NCBI RefSeq assembly: GCF_001981305.1
Contig: NZ_MSCW01000007.1
Coordinates: 620,001-684,000, forward strand
Length of the DNA stretch: 64,000 bases
Reading direction: 5' to 3'
Source of the DNA: Marinobacter lutaoensis
GTDB taxonomy: Bacteria; Pseudomonadota; Gammaproteobacteria; Pseudomonadales; Oleiphilaceae
The notes beneath the pieces were generated by a model that saw only the letters and a list, made by a program, of their open reading frames with translations, searched no databases and was not told where the DNA came from. Every line of letters begins with the position of its first letter. Position 1 is the stretch's first letter. Position numbers and translations under genes: made by a program. Positions 38,650-48,062 of this stretch are shown here, piece after piece.

Positions 38650-41274
38650 ATGCCCCGCATGGAATTGCCGCCCAGCTCCGACGCCCGTGCCGACCTGACC
38701 GGCCACTGGCACCTGCCTGTCGGGGCGATCCGTTGGTGGCCGTTCCTGCTTCTGCTGGCCGTCGCCTCCTACGGCCTGCTGGCGGTGACCTTCCTGGCTC
38801 CCATGCCCCGGCTGGCCGACGGCCCGCCGATCTTTACCGGGGGCGGCAGCCCGTCGGTGCAGCTGACCCGTCTCAGCTACCAGACCGCGCCGCTGCAGTC
38901 GGTGTTGTCACGCCGGGCCTGGCGGGATGACGCCGGCTGGACCGTCCTCGATCCCAGCCACTCCGGCCTTGGCTATCCCTACCAGCCGGTCACCTATCGC
39001 CTGGACATCGAGAATCGCTCCGGCCATCTGGTCCGCAAGCACTTGGTGGTGCCGGCCCCGAGCCTGGACCACCTGGCGCCGGCGCTGATCCAACCGGAAG
39101 GCACCGTGGAGCTACTGGCGGCCCTCGGCGACCGCTACCCGTTCGAGGACCGCTACGCGGCGCTGCCGCAATGGATCTGGCCGGTCACGCTCCAGCCCGG
39201 ACGCAGTCTGGTGCTGATCGAAGTCCGGAATGCCGGCCCGACGCTGCTGCCGATCCGGCTGGAAGAAGCCGACGAAGTGGTCAGCGACGGCGCTCTCAGC
39301 CTGACCTGGAAAGCCTTCCTGACCGGGCTTCTGGTGTTCGCGCTGCTGCTCAACCTGAGCATCGTCAACAAGCTGGGCCACCCGGGCCTGATCTGGCTGA
39401 GCGTCTTCATGGCCTGCGTTATCTACAGCCAGCTGGTCCTCGACGGGCTTGGTCTGTGGCTGCTCTGGCCCCGGTTCCCAGAGCTGAACGCACTGCTGGG
39501 GGTGGCCCTGCCCCTGGCCCTGATCGCACTGCTGGAATCGATCCGCTTTTTCTTGCCGGTCACCCGCCGGGCCTTCCGGGTCCTGCGCACCCTGAGCCTG
39601 GTGGCCGGCCTGCATCTGCTGGCCGCGCCCTTTGCCGGATTCCTGCCGGGACAGGACGCGTTCCTGGTGACCTCCGCGCTCGGGGGCCTGTTCATCCTGG
39701 CCCTGGTCCTGCGCCACCGGCACCATCTGTACGGTCCCTATCTCATTCTTTCCGTGCTGGCCATCCTCGCCGGTGCCACCCTCACCGCCCTGCGCACCAT
39801 CGGCCTCCTGCCGGTCAACGGGCTGACCGATTCCGCCTTTTTCCTGGGCGCCGCTTCCGGCTCCCTGGTGCTTACCAGTGGCGTGGGCCGGCTGTTGCTA
39901 CAGGAGCGCAAGCGGCGCCTGGTCTCCGACCGCCAGGTGCGCCAGGAACAGCAACTGCGGGCACGGATCGAGCGGGAATACGATCGCCTGCTGAAAACGC
40001 ACCGGGTCACCGGCAAACCCAACCGGCCAATGCTCGAGGAAGCCCTCGACAACCTCGACAGCCAGGCCACGCCCTACACCCTCTGCATCGTTCGTCTGAC
40101 CCGCTTCGCGGAACTGGAGCAGACACTGGGCTACCGCACCTCGGAGCAGGTGCTGCGGCAGTACCTGAGCAAGATGAACGGTTTCCTGAAACGGGCCCTC
40201 GGCGACCGCCTGGTGATGATCAACGGCTACGCTCTGGCTACCATCGACACCAGCCATCATGCCTTTGCCTTTTATCGCCATGGCGATGACGACCCGGCGC
40301 TGTTGGAAACGGTGGCCGGGTGGCTGGGACAACGTTACCAGGAAGGGCGCTTCGCCTTTTCCTGGGGCCCCACGCTGGGGGTTGCCCACGCCCCGGAACA
40401 CGGTCGGGATGCTGCCAGCATCCTGGCCTCCGCCGGCTTCGCCGCACTCGACCGGCAGGGGCCGATCACGGTGTACGACCCAGCCATCGCCGAATGGCAG
40501 ACCCGCCAGCAGACCCTCATGCTGGGACTGGAGCAGGCCCTGGCGTCCGGTGACATGAGCCTCGCCTACCAGCCCAAAGTCCGGATCGAGGACCGGCGCG
40601 TAATGTCGGTAGAAGCCCTGATACGGTGGCGTCACCGCGAATTCGGTACCATTTCGCCGGAACAGTGGATCCCCCTGGCCGAGGAGGTCGGACTGATTCA
40701 CCCGGTCACCTTGTGGGTGCTGGCGCGGGCCTGCCATGACTATCCGAGGCTGCAGCAACAGCATGGTCCGGAACTGCGGGTGTCGGTGAACATTTCCGCC
40801 AAGGATCTGGCCCTGCCTCAGTTCCCCGGGGAACTGCTCGACATCACCCGCCGGCACCGGCTGGCGCCGGACCGCATCATTCTGGAAATCACCGAAACGG
40901 CCGTGATGAACGACCCGGAGTCGGCCCGTTCGACCCTCCGCCAGCTCGGTCAGGCCGGCTTCGGCATCGCTCTGGACGACTTCGGCATCGGCCACTCGTC
41001 CCTCAGCGCCCTGGCCACCTTCGACCTGGACGAACTGAAGATCGACCGCAGCTTCCTCAAAGACATTCTCGACAACCCGAAACGGGAGCGTATCCTGCGC
41101 ATGGCCCTGGGCTTGGGCGAGGCCCTGGGAGTAACGGTGGTGGTCGAAGGTGTCGAGGACGCCGCCGTGGCCGGCTGGCTGTCCCAGTTCCCGGGACTCC
41201 ACGGCCAGGGCTACTACTGGGGACGGCCGAGCCCGCTGCCCCCCGACGGCGGACAGAGAACCCCACCCGACTGA
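38650..41274 (+). CDS. Membrane protein with 7TM sensor, degenerate GGDEF and intact EAL domain
   Basis: An 874-residue c-di-GMP phosphodiesterase candidate. One membrane segment (about 25-45), a periplasmic sensor of about 180 residues, seven membrane helices (about 220-410), a helix, a decayed GGDEF domain (signature replaced near residue 527 by ATIDTS) and an EAL domain (about 625-865). EALIRW, NISAKD, EITETAV, DDFGIGHS, KIDRSF, VVEGVED and GQGYYWGRP are all intact. The design parallels the protein at 26113-28668 though the sequences differ. A second ATG at 38659 could be the start. Confidence 0.92.
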   Translation: MPRMELPPSSDARADLTGHWHLPVGAIRWWPFLLLLAVASYGLLAVTFLAPMPRLADGPPIFTGGGSPSVQLTRLSYQTAPLQSVLSRRAWRDDAGWTVLDPSHSGLGYPYQPVTYRLDIENRSGHLVRKHLVVPAPSLDHLAPALIQPEGTVELLAALGDRYPFEDRYAALPQWIWPVTLQPGRSLVLIEVRNAGPTLLPIRLEEADEVVSDGALSLTWKAFLTGLLVFALLLNLSIVNKLGHPGLIWLSVFMACVIYSQLVLDGLGLWLLWPRFPELNALLGVALPLALIALLESIRFFLPVTRRAFRVLRTLSLVAGLHLLAAPFAGFLPGQDAFLVTSALGGLFILALVLRHRHHLYGPYLILSVLAILAGATLTALRTIGLLPVNGLTDSAFFLGAASGSLVLTSGVGRLLLQERKRRLVSDRQVRQEQQLRARIEREYDRLLKTHRVTGKPNRPMLEEALDNLDSQATPYTLCIVRLTRFAELEQTLGYRTSEQVLRQYLSKMNGFLKRALGDRLVMINGYALATIDTSHHAFAFYRHGDDDPALLETVAGWLGQRYQEGRFAFSWGPTLGVAHAPEHGRDAASILASAGFAALDRQGPITVYDPAIAEWQTRQQTLMLGLEQALASGDMSLAYQPKVRIEDRRVMSVEALIRWRHREFGTISPEQWIPLAEEVGLIHPVTLWVLARACHDYPRLQQQHGPELRVSVNISAKDLALPQFPGELLDITRRHRLAPDRIILEITETAVMNDPESARSTLRQLGQAGFGIALDDFGIGHSSLSALATFDLDELKIDRSFLKDILDNPKRERILRMALGLGEALGVTVVVEGVEDAAVAGWLSQFPGLHGQGYYWGRPSPLPPDGGQRTPPD

Positions 41275-41347
41275 CCTGCATCAAGCACGGCGCCGCTGGC
41301 AGCTTTTACAATCGTTTCACAGATTGCTGACGCCACGGAGCCATGCC

Positions 41348-43744
41348 ATGCCATCGCCCACGCGGTCCAAGCCGGCGCCATCCGCCGGTGTTGATACTCC
41401 CGAGTACGAGCGCTGGCGCCGGGGCTATGGCGTCATCCGCCACTCCGACCTGACCTGTGCCCAAGTCCGGTCACTGGCGGCCCGACTGGTACGCCGGGGC
41501 CTGCAACCGGACGAAGCCAGCGTGTACCGGGCCCTGGCCGCCCTCGACCGGCTGACCAGTGCCGGCCTGTGGCTGGTGGCGCACATGACCTACGCCCGTC
41601 GCGTGCACGCTGGCGGCGATCCCCTGGAGCGAGCCGACTTCAAGGCCCACCCGGAAGGGCACACCGGCGGAGCTCTGAACATGGTACCCGCCTACGCCGC
41701 CTACCTCGCCCTGAACCGCCTGACCGGCACCACCCGAAGCTGGTTGATGGGGCAGGGCCATTGCGCCGCGGCGGTAGAGGCCCTGAACGTCCTGACCGAC
41801 AACCTGCATCCGGAACAACGGGCCCGCTACCGGGGGCCGCGGGGCTGGTCACAGTTGGTGAGCGACTTCCACAGCCAGCAGCAGGACGCCCACGGCCGGC
41901 CGGCGGCACCGCTGGGTTCCCAAATCACCGCCCATACCGCCGGTGCCGTCCTCGACGGCGCCTATCCCGGCAGTGCCGAGCTTCAGTACGTGCATATGCC
42001 CCTGCCCGGCGAGGCCCTCGTGGCCTTCCTGTCGGACGGAGCCCTCGAAGCCCAACCCGGCTACGATCAGGCCCCCCGCTGGTGGCATCCGGAAGATTGT
42101 GGCCTGGTGATGCCGGTGGTGGTGGCCAACGGCCAGCGCCTAGACCGGCGGGTCGACCTGGGCACCCGGGGCGGACTGGAACGGTTCGAACGGCACTTGG
42201 TCCACCGTGGCTTCGAGCCCATCCGTTTCGACGGCCGCGACCCCGCCGCCTACGTCTGCACACTGGAGTGGATGGAGCGCACCCTGGCGGAGCGGAGCCG
42301 ACAGGCCAGCGCCCAGGTGCGCCTGCCGTTCGGCATCGCCGAGACCCGCAAGGGCTTCGGCTTTTTCCCGGACGGCGAGGACCCTGACCTGCCGCTGCCC
42401 GGTAACCCGAGCATCGACGCCCGGGCCCGGGAACTGTTCCAACGCCAGGTGGCACCACTCTGGGTATCGCCCAGCGAACTGGACGTGGCGGTGCGCCGGC
42501 TGGCCGAAACCGGCCGACCGGAACGGGACCACCCTCTGGCCCACCGCGACCCGGCCAGGCCGGTGTTGCCTGTCCTGCCCCCCTGCCGGGACCCGCTCGC
42601 CCCGCCTCTGGCCGCGGTCGATCATTTCTTCACGGCCTTGACGGCGGCCAACCCCGGGCTCCGGCCCCGGGTGGCCAACCTGGAGGATGTGGCCGGTCGC
42701 CGGCTCCCGCAGATGGTGGCCGCGCTGCAATACCGGGCACCGGACCCGGACCCACCCCGGGAGAGCCCTACCGGCCGCATCATCACCACCGGCCATGCCG
42801 AGGCGGCGCTGGCCGCCTGTCTGGCCAACCAGGCCGGCCTGAACCTGGTATTGAGCTACGAAGCCGCTGGCCCACGGATGTTCGGCCTGCTTCACCAGGC
42901 CCTGCGCTTTACCCGCCAGCGGCGGGAAGCCGGGCGCCCGGCCCGCTGGCTGGGACTGGCGGTGGTGGCCTGCGCCCATACCTGGGAAAGCAGCCGCCAA
43001 GGCCAGGCCCATCAGGACACCAGTCTTGCCGAAGGTCTGCTGACCGAAGGCCAGGACGTGGCCCGGGTGCTGTTCCCCGCCGACTACAACAGTACCCTCG
43101 CGGTGCTGCCCGAGATCTACCGGGAACGGGGCCGGATCACCGGCTTGGTGGTGCCGGAACGGCAACGGCCGACAGTGTTCGACGCGTCCGAGGCCGACGT
43201 GCTGGCCCGTCAGGGCGCGCTGGTGGTGGACGAAGATGTGGGAGGCCCCGGCGAGCCCCTGTTGCTGATCGCCAGCGGCGCCTACCAGTTGTCGGAGAGC
43301 ATCCGCGCCTGCGAACGGCTGCGGGAAACCGGCACACCGTTCCGGCTGGTCTACCTGCAGGCCCCCGGCCGCTTCCGTCAGGCGCGGGACGCCTGGGAAG
43401 CGCCCTTCTGCGCCACCGAATTCGAGCGTGAGCGCCTGTTCCCGCATCGTATGCAGCGCCGGGTGGCGGTAACGCACCTGCGGCCGGAAGTCTTCCGGGG
43501 CCACCTTCACCCCCTGTTTCCCGATCCGGCGCACAGCCGGGTACTGGGCTACGGCAACCGGGGCGGCACGCTGAACGAGGCCGGCCTGCTGTTCGCCAAC
43601 GGCTGTTCCTGGGGGCATATCCTGCTGGCCTGTGCAGCCGCGCTGGAGACTGCCCCCGAAGTCTGGCTGTCCGCTCCGGAACGGGAGGCGGTGGGCGGCC
43701 ATGGCGACCCCACCACCATCACCCGGGGCCTGCCCGCCGCCTGA
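41348..43744 (+). CDS. Divergent phosphoketolase/transketolase-like thiamine diphosphate enzyme
   Basis: A 798-residue protein of the XFP superfamily. Resembling landmarks are HPEGHTGGALNMVPAYAAYLALN and WLMGQGHCAAAVEALN in the N-terminal domain, SDGALEAQPG..VVVANGQ where the thiamine-diphosphate GDG..N motif stands, EDPDLPLPGNPSIDARARELF and the C-terminal YGNRGGTLNEAGLLFANGCSWGH. True phosphoketolases read GDGEAETG; here the first Gly is Ser and the flanks differ. Relatives are sometimes labelled xylulose 5-phosphate 3-epimerase or phosphoketolase. The reaction is uncertain. It is monocistronic, convergent with phoD. Confidence 0.8.
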   Translation: MPSPTRSKPAPSAGVDTPEYERWRRGYGVIRHSDLTCAQVRSLAARLVRRGLQPDEASVYRALAALDRLTSAGLWLVAHMTYARRVHAGGDPLERADFKAHPEGHTGGALNMVPAYAAYLALNRLTGTTRSWLMGQGHCAAAVEALNVLTDNLHPEQRARYRGPRGWSQLVSDFHSQQQDAHGRPAAPLGSQITAHTAGAVLDGAYPGSAELQYVHMPLPGEALVAFLSDGALEAQPGYDQAPRWWHPEDCGLVMPVVVANGQRLDRRVDLGTRGGLERFERHLVHRGFEPIRFDGRDPAAYVCTLEWMERTLAERSRQASAQVRLPFGIAETRKGFGFFPDGEDPDLPLPGNPSIDARARELFQRQVAPLWVSPSELDVAVRRLAETGRPERDHPLAHRDPARPVLPVLPPCRDPLAPPLAAVDHFFTALTAANPGLRPRVANLEDVAGRRLPQMVAALQYRAPDPDPPRESPTGRIITTGHAEAALAACLANQAGLNLVLSYEAAGPRMFGLLHQALRFTRQRREAGRPARWLGLAVVACAHTWESSRQGQAHQDTSLAEGLLTEGQDVARVLFPADYNSTLAVLPEIYRERGRITGLVVPERQRPTVFDASEADVLARQGALVVDEDVGGPGEPLLLIASGAYQLSESIRACERLRETGTPFRLVYLQAPGRFRQARDAWEAPFCATEFERERLFPHRMQRRVAVTHLRPEVFRGHLHPLFPDPAHSRVLGYGNRGGTLNEAGLLFANGCSWGHILLACAAALETAPEVWLSAPEREAVGGHGDPTTITRGLPAA

Positions 43745-43762
43745 GCCGCGGGCAGGTCGGCT

Positions 43763-45493
43763 TCACGCCGGCGTTTCCAGCTGCCGGCCACCCACCGGGA
43801 CGCGCCGCGACACCGCCCGGCTCGCATCTTCACTGTAGTCCCGCGACTTGACGGTATCGACGAAATGCCAGTCGGCACGGGCCTGCTCCGGCTCGAACGT
43901 CACCACCAGGTAGCCGCGCTGGTTGATGTTGAGGTAGTCCAGGTCGTCCACCAGCAGGCCAATGGCCTGCTCGGCGGCGGCAACCATCTCCGGTGGCAGC
44001 CCGAGGTACGCCTCGAGGCCCGGCGAGCTGACCGAAGCCGTGGCAAACTCAACACCCACCGGGTTCCCCTCCAGGTCCCTGAGATTGCTGGCCCAGGCGT
44101 TGTGGGTGTCGCCGGCCAGCACCACGAGGTTTCGGTCCAGCTGCCGCGCCACGGCCAACAGAACCTCCCGTTCGTACGGATAGCCGTCCCAGGCATCCAG
44201 GTTGTAAGGCGCGACCGTGTTGATTCTGGTCAGCTCCGCCTCGGTCAGGGTCGGATCGCCCTGCAACTGCCGCGCCTTCAGTTCCGCCAGCTGAGCCATG
44301 GTTTCCGGCAACCCATCCAGCTCGCCGGTGGCAATGGCCAGCAGCATTTCCGCCGGCAGGTTCATGCGCCCCATCAGCACCTGCTGACCAAGCACCTGCC
44401 AGGTGCCGGTGGCGCCGCCCAGGGCGGACTGCAACCAGAGCAGCTGCTCGGCACCGAGCAGGGTCCGGTTCGGATCGGACAGATCCGCCATGAAACGCTC
44501 GGTGTCGAGGCCACTCTGGCCCAGGTAGTCCAGGTAGTCGAGTTGCTGATCACGACCGATGATGCGGGTGTCCAGCATGTGCAAGTCCACCAGGTTGCCG
44601 AATCGGAAGGTGCGGTAGATCTCGGTTTCGTTGCCCTCGGTCACCGGACGAATCGGCATCCACTCGAAGTAGGCCTTGAGGGCCTGGAGCTTGCGGGAGG
44701 CAAACTCACCTTCACCGTCATTGTGGTTCTCGGCACCGTCCCGCCAGGTATCGTTCGCCACCTCGTGGTCGTCCCAGACCGCGATGAAGGGCAGGCGCGC
44801 GTGCAGGGCCTGCAAGTCCTCGTCGGCGCGATAGATGGCATACCGCCGGCGGTACTGTGCCAGGGTCAGCAGCTCCAGATTGTTGTCGGCGGGGAAGGTC
44901 CGGCCCATGGCCTCGGCATCCTCCGCACCATAGCTGGTGGCGTCGCTGCTGTACTCGTAGATGTAGTCTCCCAGGTGCACCACGGCATCAAGGTCGTCCC
45001 GCTGTCCGATCTCCCGGTAGACGTTGAAATAGCCGGCCGGGTAATGGGCGCAGGAAACCACCGCCAGCTTCACTTGGGACACGTCCCCTTCCGGCAGGGT
45101 CCGGGTCACACCGACCCGCGAGGTGCGGCGGGAGGTTCGGAAGCGGTAATAGTACAGGGTACCGGGCATCAGGCCCCGGACATCGACCTTGACCGTAAAG
45201 TCGTGCTCCCGGGACGCCTGGGTGGTACCGGAGTGAACGAGATTCTCGAAGGCGTCGTCCGTGGCCACTTCCCAGGCCACACTCACCGGCCGATCCCGGT
45301 CATGATCGGGCTCGGCCCGCGTCCAGAGGATGATACCATCCTGGAGCGGGTCGCCGCTGGCAACGCCGTGGCTGAACGCCACGGAGCGGTGATCCGAATC
45401 CAGCAGGCAGCCGGACAATCCGGTGGAGACGGCGACCGCCCCCATGCTCAGGGCCGACGCCCTCAGAAAATCCCTGCGTGTCAGTCGTTTCAT
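43763..45493 (-). CDS. phoD: Alkaline phosphatase D (PhoD), Tat-exported
   Basis: Secreted phosphodiesterase/phosphomonoesterase of 576 residues using Ca/Fe. The N-terminus has a twin-arginine motif TRRDFLRASAL and LSGC, which could make it a Tat lipoprotein. Domain order: N-terminal Ig-like PhoD_N (SHGVASGDPLQDGIILWTRAEP), then the metallophosphatase with SCAHYPAGYFNVYREIG, HLGDYIYEY, VWDDHEVANDTWRDG and AGDTHNAWASN. It mobilises phosphate from external esters and fits the Pho theme. A weak Pho-like box lies 47-64 bases upstream. Confidence 0.94.
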   Translation of the reverse strand: MKRLTRRDFLRASALSMGAVAVSTGLSGCLLDSDHRSVAFSHGVASGDPLQDGIILWTRAEPDHDRDRPVSVAWEVATDDAFENLVHSGTTQASREHDFTVKVDVRGLMPGTLYYYRFRTSRRTSRVGVTRTLPEGDVSQVKLAVVSCAHYPAGYFNVYREIGQRDDLDAVVHLGDYIYEYSSDATSYGAEDAEAMGRTFPADNNLELLTLAQYRRRYAIYRADEDLQALHARLPFIAVWDDHEVANDTWRDGAENHNDGEGEFASRKLQALKAYFEWMPIRPVTEGNETEIYRTFRFGNLVDLHMLDTRIIGRDQQLDYLDYLGQSGLDTERFMADLSDPNRTLLGAEQLLWLQSALGGATGTWQVLGQQVLMGRMNLPAEMLLAIATGELDGLPETMAQLAELKARQLQGDPTLTEAELTRINTVAPYNLDAWDGYPYEREVLLAVARQLDRNLVVLAGDTHNAWASNLRDLEGNPVGVEFATASVSSPGLEAYLGLPPEMVAAAEQAIGLLVDDLDYLNINQRGYLVVTFEPEQARADWHFVDTVKSRDYSEDASRAVSRRVPVGGRQLETPA

Positions 45494-45539
45494 GTGTCTG
45501 TGTCCTTTCGCTCCAGGAGGGGGGAGCTAGAAACTAGTA

Positions 45540-45557
45540 CAGACAGATGAAGAACAG
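45540..45557 (-). promoter_or_regulatory. Weak candidate Pho box upstream of phoD
   Basis: On the minus strand CTGTTCT-TCAT-CTGTCTG: correct 11-bp periodicity, 10 of 14 consensus positions. The downstream TAGCTC at 10-bp spacing is a poor -10. Confidence 0.3.
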
Positions 45558-45631
45558 ATTGCTGAATCGCGACACCGGCATGGCAAATGACGACACCGGC
45601 GGACCGGATACGCCGCAATGTGACACAAACG

Positions 45632-45663
45632 AAAAAAAGGGAGCCATCTGGCTCCCTTTTTTT
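45632..45663. terminator. Rho-independent terminator after the Yip1-family gene
   Basis: A7-GGGAGCC-ATCT-GGCTCCC-T7, a perfect hairpin flanked by A and T tracts. It separates the Yip1 gene from phoD on the minus strand. Confidence 0.93.
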
Positions 45664-45701
45664 CATGAAATGACCGGTGGGCCGAGGCCCCCGTGGGCCA
45701 G

Positions 45702-46310
45702 CTAGCCCACGAACACCGGGCCAATACCGTAGTTCCAGAGGATCACCGAGCCGACCCGGGTGGCCACCAGAATCACCAGGGCCACGGTGAGCAGGGCTCC
45801 GCCGTACAGCACCGCCTGTTCCTTCTCGATCCCCATGACGATTGGCAGGCCGTCGTACATCAGCCAAGCGCCGTAGCAGGCCGCGGCCAGGAACACTGCG
45901 GCGTTGAACCAGGGCACCGGATACAGCAGCGCGAACCCCGCCAGGAACAGCGGTGTGCAGGAATAGGCTGCCAAGGCCACGCCGTTGGACGGCACATGCT
46001 CTTCATTGGCACCGTAGGTCCGAGCCATCCAGTTGATGGCGTAACCCAGGGCGAAGACCCCCACCAGCATGGCCAAGTAGGTCAGCACGCTCAGTTGCAG
46101 GGCGCTGATTTCAGTCAGCTTGATCAGGCGCTCGCTGCCCACCGTCCAACCAAAGTGCGCGGTGGAGATGTAAGCACAGATCGGCCCGATGGCGGCGAGG
46201 ATGAGAACGTAGGCGACGTAGAGCCGGACTGGCGTTTCGTGTTCTTTGCGGATGGACACCCACTCGTCTGCGGGGTGCGTGAAGAGACCAAAGGCATGTT
46301 GCAGGAGCAT
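45702..46310 (-). CDS. Yip1 family membrane protein
   Basis: A 202-residue inner-membrane protein with five predicted helices (around residues 30-50, 75-100, 110-130, 135-155 and 165-195) after a short amphipathic start MLLQHAFGLFTHPADEWVS. The pattern resembles bacterial YIP1-domain proteins, whose role is unknown. The ATG at 46308-46310 follows AAGGGGG; a GTG two codons upstream is too close to it. A long, foldable leader precedes it. Confidence 0.8.
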   Translation of the reverse strand: MLLQHAFGLFTHPADEWVSIRKEHETPVRLYVAYVLILAAIGPICAYISTAHFGWTVGSERLIKLTEISALQLSVLTYLAMLVGVFALGYAINWMARTYGANEEHVPSNGVALAAYSCTPLFLAGFALLYPVPWFNAAVFLAAACYGAWLMYDGLPIVMGIEKEQAVLYGGALLTVALVILVATRVGSVILWNYGIGPVFVG

Positions 46311-46337
46311 GGACACCCCCTTTCTTGCTGTTGTTAG

Positions 46338-46388
46338 TATGGGTAGATACGATCAGCCCGTCCAATCGGACGACCGTTCCTACCCATA
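46338..46388 (-). promoter_or_regulatory. Nested hairpin in the leader of the Yip1-family gene
   Basis: TATGGGTAG (46338-46346) pairs with CTACCCATA (46380-46388), enclosing CGTCC-AATC-GGACG (46359-46372). It lies 28 bases upstream of the start codon and would be transcribed if the promoter is further up. It may be a cis-regulatory RNA or an operator. Confidence 0.4.
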
Positions 46389-46485
46389 ACTATAGACAAG
46401 ATCCGGTGGGGGAAAAGCCGGCCTTGATGCTTTTTTGTTCAAAGAAACCCGGCTGTCAGACCCAGGGGTTCTTGCGTACCCGGGG

Positions 46486-47058
46486 TCAGGCCAGCCGGGG
46501 ATCGGTCTGGGCCACCCAGGGCTTGTCCTTGTGGCTGTCCCGGAACGCCAGCAGGCTTTCCACGCCGGTAAAGTCGCTGAGACCGCGAAAATCCAGCCAG
46601 TCCACTAGGCAGTAGAGACAGATGGCGGGATAGTTCCAGTCCCGGAAATGTCCCTCTTCCACCTGCTCGGCCAGTGCCTTAAGGGTGGTGGCGATCCGCT
46701 CGTGCTGAAGCTGATAGAACAGGGCGCCGGAGTCGATATCCAGCCCGGAGCGCTTGGACAGTACCAGGGTGACCGCCGAATCGTTGGCGGCATCGATCAG
46801 GGTCAGCTGATTTTGCTGATCCCAGGTCAGCGGATCACAGTTCTGCTTGGCGCTGAGGTAGCGGGCGATGACCCGGGAATCGTAGAGCACCTGCGCCTCG
46901 TCGATCAGCATGGGAATCTTCAGGGCCGGATTCTGACGACGCAGCGCCTCCCGGTCCTGGCCGTAAATGTCCAGGTTGACGAATTCGTAGGGCTCCTCGC
47001 CCAACAGAATGCGAATCCGGCGCACATAGGGCGAAGTCGTGGATCCAATCAGTTTCAT
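46486..47058 (-). CDS. Glutathione S-transferase family protein
   Basis: 190 residues. The N-terminal thioredoxin-like domain (MKLIGSTTSPYVRRIRILL, PALKIPMLID, YDSRVIARYL) has the catalytic Ser region STTSPYVRR and the cis-Pro/Ser-binding motifs. The C-terminal helical domain begins near residue 85. It resembles YibF-type bacterial GSTs. The substrate is unknown. Monocistronic. Confidence 0.9.
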   Translation of the reverse strand: MKLIGSTTSPYVRRIRILLGEEPYEFVNLDIYGQDREALRRQNPALKIPMLIDEAQVLYDSRVIARYLSAKQNCDPLTWDQQNQLTLIDAANDSAVTLVLSKRSGLDIDSGALFYQLQHERIATTLKALAEQVEEGHFRDWNYPAICLYCLVDWLDFRGLSDFTGVESLLAFRDSHKDKPWVAQTDPRLA

Positions 47059-47258
47059 GGCAGCTCCCGTAATCGCTATGCCCAGGGGGCGGGGTCGGTG
47101 TCATGTTCGCGACGCCATACTGTACCACAGCCCCGTGCCCAACCCCGAAGCCCGGTGCCGGGCCTCGCACCCGGGATTCGTGAGTCTCGGGCACAACTGT
47201 AGTAAAAAGAAGGATCGGGTCTGGCATCCGACAACCCAACACCGAAAGGAGCAGAGCC

Positions 47259-48062
47259 ATGACACACCTGAAACACACTGTACTGGCCGCCGGCCTCGGC
47301 CTGTCCCTGGCCGGAGGCCCGGCCCTTGGGGAGCTGCGCACGGAAACCGTCGAATACCAGGTGAACGGCGAAACTTTCACCGGCTACCTGGCCTGGGACG
47401 ACGAGGAGGAAGGGAAACGCCCGGGCGTCCTGGTGGTGCATGAGTGGTGGGGACACAATGCCTTTGCCCGCGAGCAGGCAGAGAAGCTGGCGGCGGCCGG
47501 GTACACCGCCTTCGCCCTGGACATGTACGGCTCCGGCAAGGTGGCTGACCACCCCAACGACGCCAAGGCGTTCATGACCGAGGCCACCAAGGACCTGGAT
47601 CAGGTCAAGGCCCGGTTCCTGAAAGCCAAGGAAATACTGGAGAACCATGACAGCGTGGACCCCGAACGCATCGCGGCCCAGGGCTACTGCTTCGGCGGCG
47701 CGGTGGTGCTGAACATGGCCCGCCTGGGCGTCGACCTGGACGGCGTGGTCAGCTACCACGGAGCCCTGGCCAGCCCGATCCAGGCAGAGCCGGGCAAGGT
47801 CAAGGCACAGATCCAGGTTTACACCGGCGGTGCCGACCAGATGGTGCCCTCGGAGCAGGTGGCCGGTCTGGTCAAGGAAATGCAGGACGCTGGCGTGGAC
47901 CTCAGCCTGACGGTGTTTCCCGGCGTGCGCCACTCTTTCACCAACCCGGCCGCGGACCGGATCGCCGAGCAGTTCGGCATGCCGGTCGGCTACGACGAGG
48001 CTGCGGCACAACGCGCCTGGGACGGCACGCTCAGATTTTACCAGCGCCTGTTTGCCGACTAG
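47259..48062 (+). CDS. Dienelactone hydrolase family protein, exported
   Basis: Alpha/beta hydrolase of 267 residues with a signal peptide (MTHLKHTVLAAGLGLSLAGGPALG). The Cys nucleophile lies in AAQGYCFGGAVVL, and the His in GVRHSFTNPAAD, with the usual Asp between (YTGGADQM). The N-terminal part has the VVHEWWGHN oxyanion segment. Dienelactone hydrolases open cyclic lactones, but exported members rarely have known substrates. AAAGGAG precedes the ATG. Its 3' end overlaps the convergent plsC by 32 bases. Confidence 0.93.
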   Translation: MTHLKHTVLAAGLGLSLAGGPALGELRTETVEYQVNGETFTGYLAWDDEEEGKRPGVLVVHEWWGHNAFAREQAEKLAAAGYTAFALDMYGSGKVADHPNDAKAFMTEATKDLDQVKARFLKAKEILENHDSVDPERIAAQGYCFGGAVVLNMARLGVDLDGVVSYHGALASPIQAEPGKVKAQIQVYTGGADQMVPSEQVAGLVKEMQDAGVDLSLTVFPGVRHSFTNPAADRIAEQFGMPVGYDEAAAQRAWDGTLRFYQRLFAD

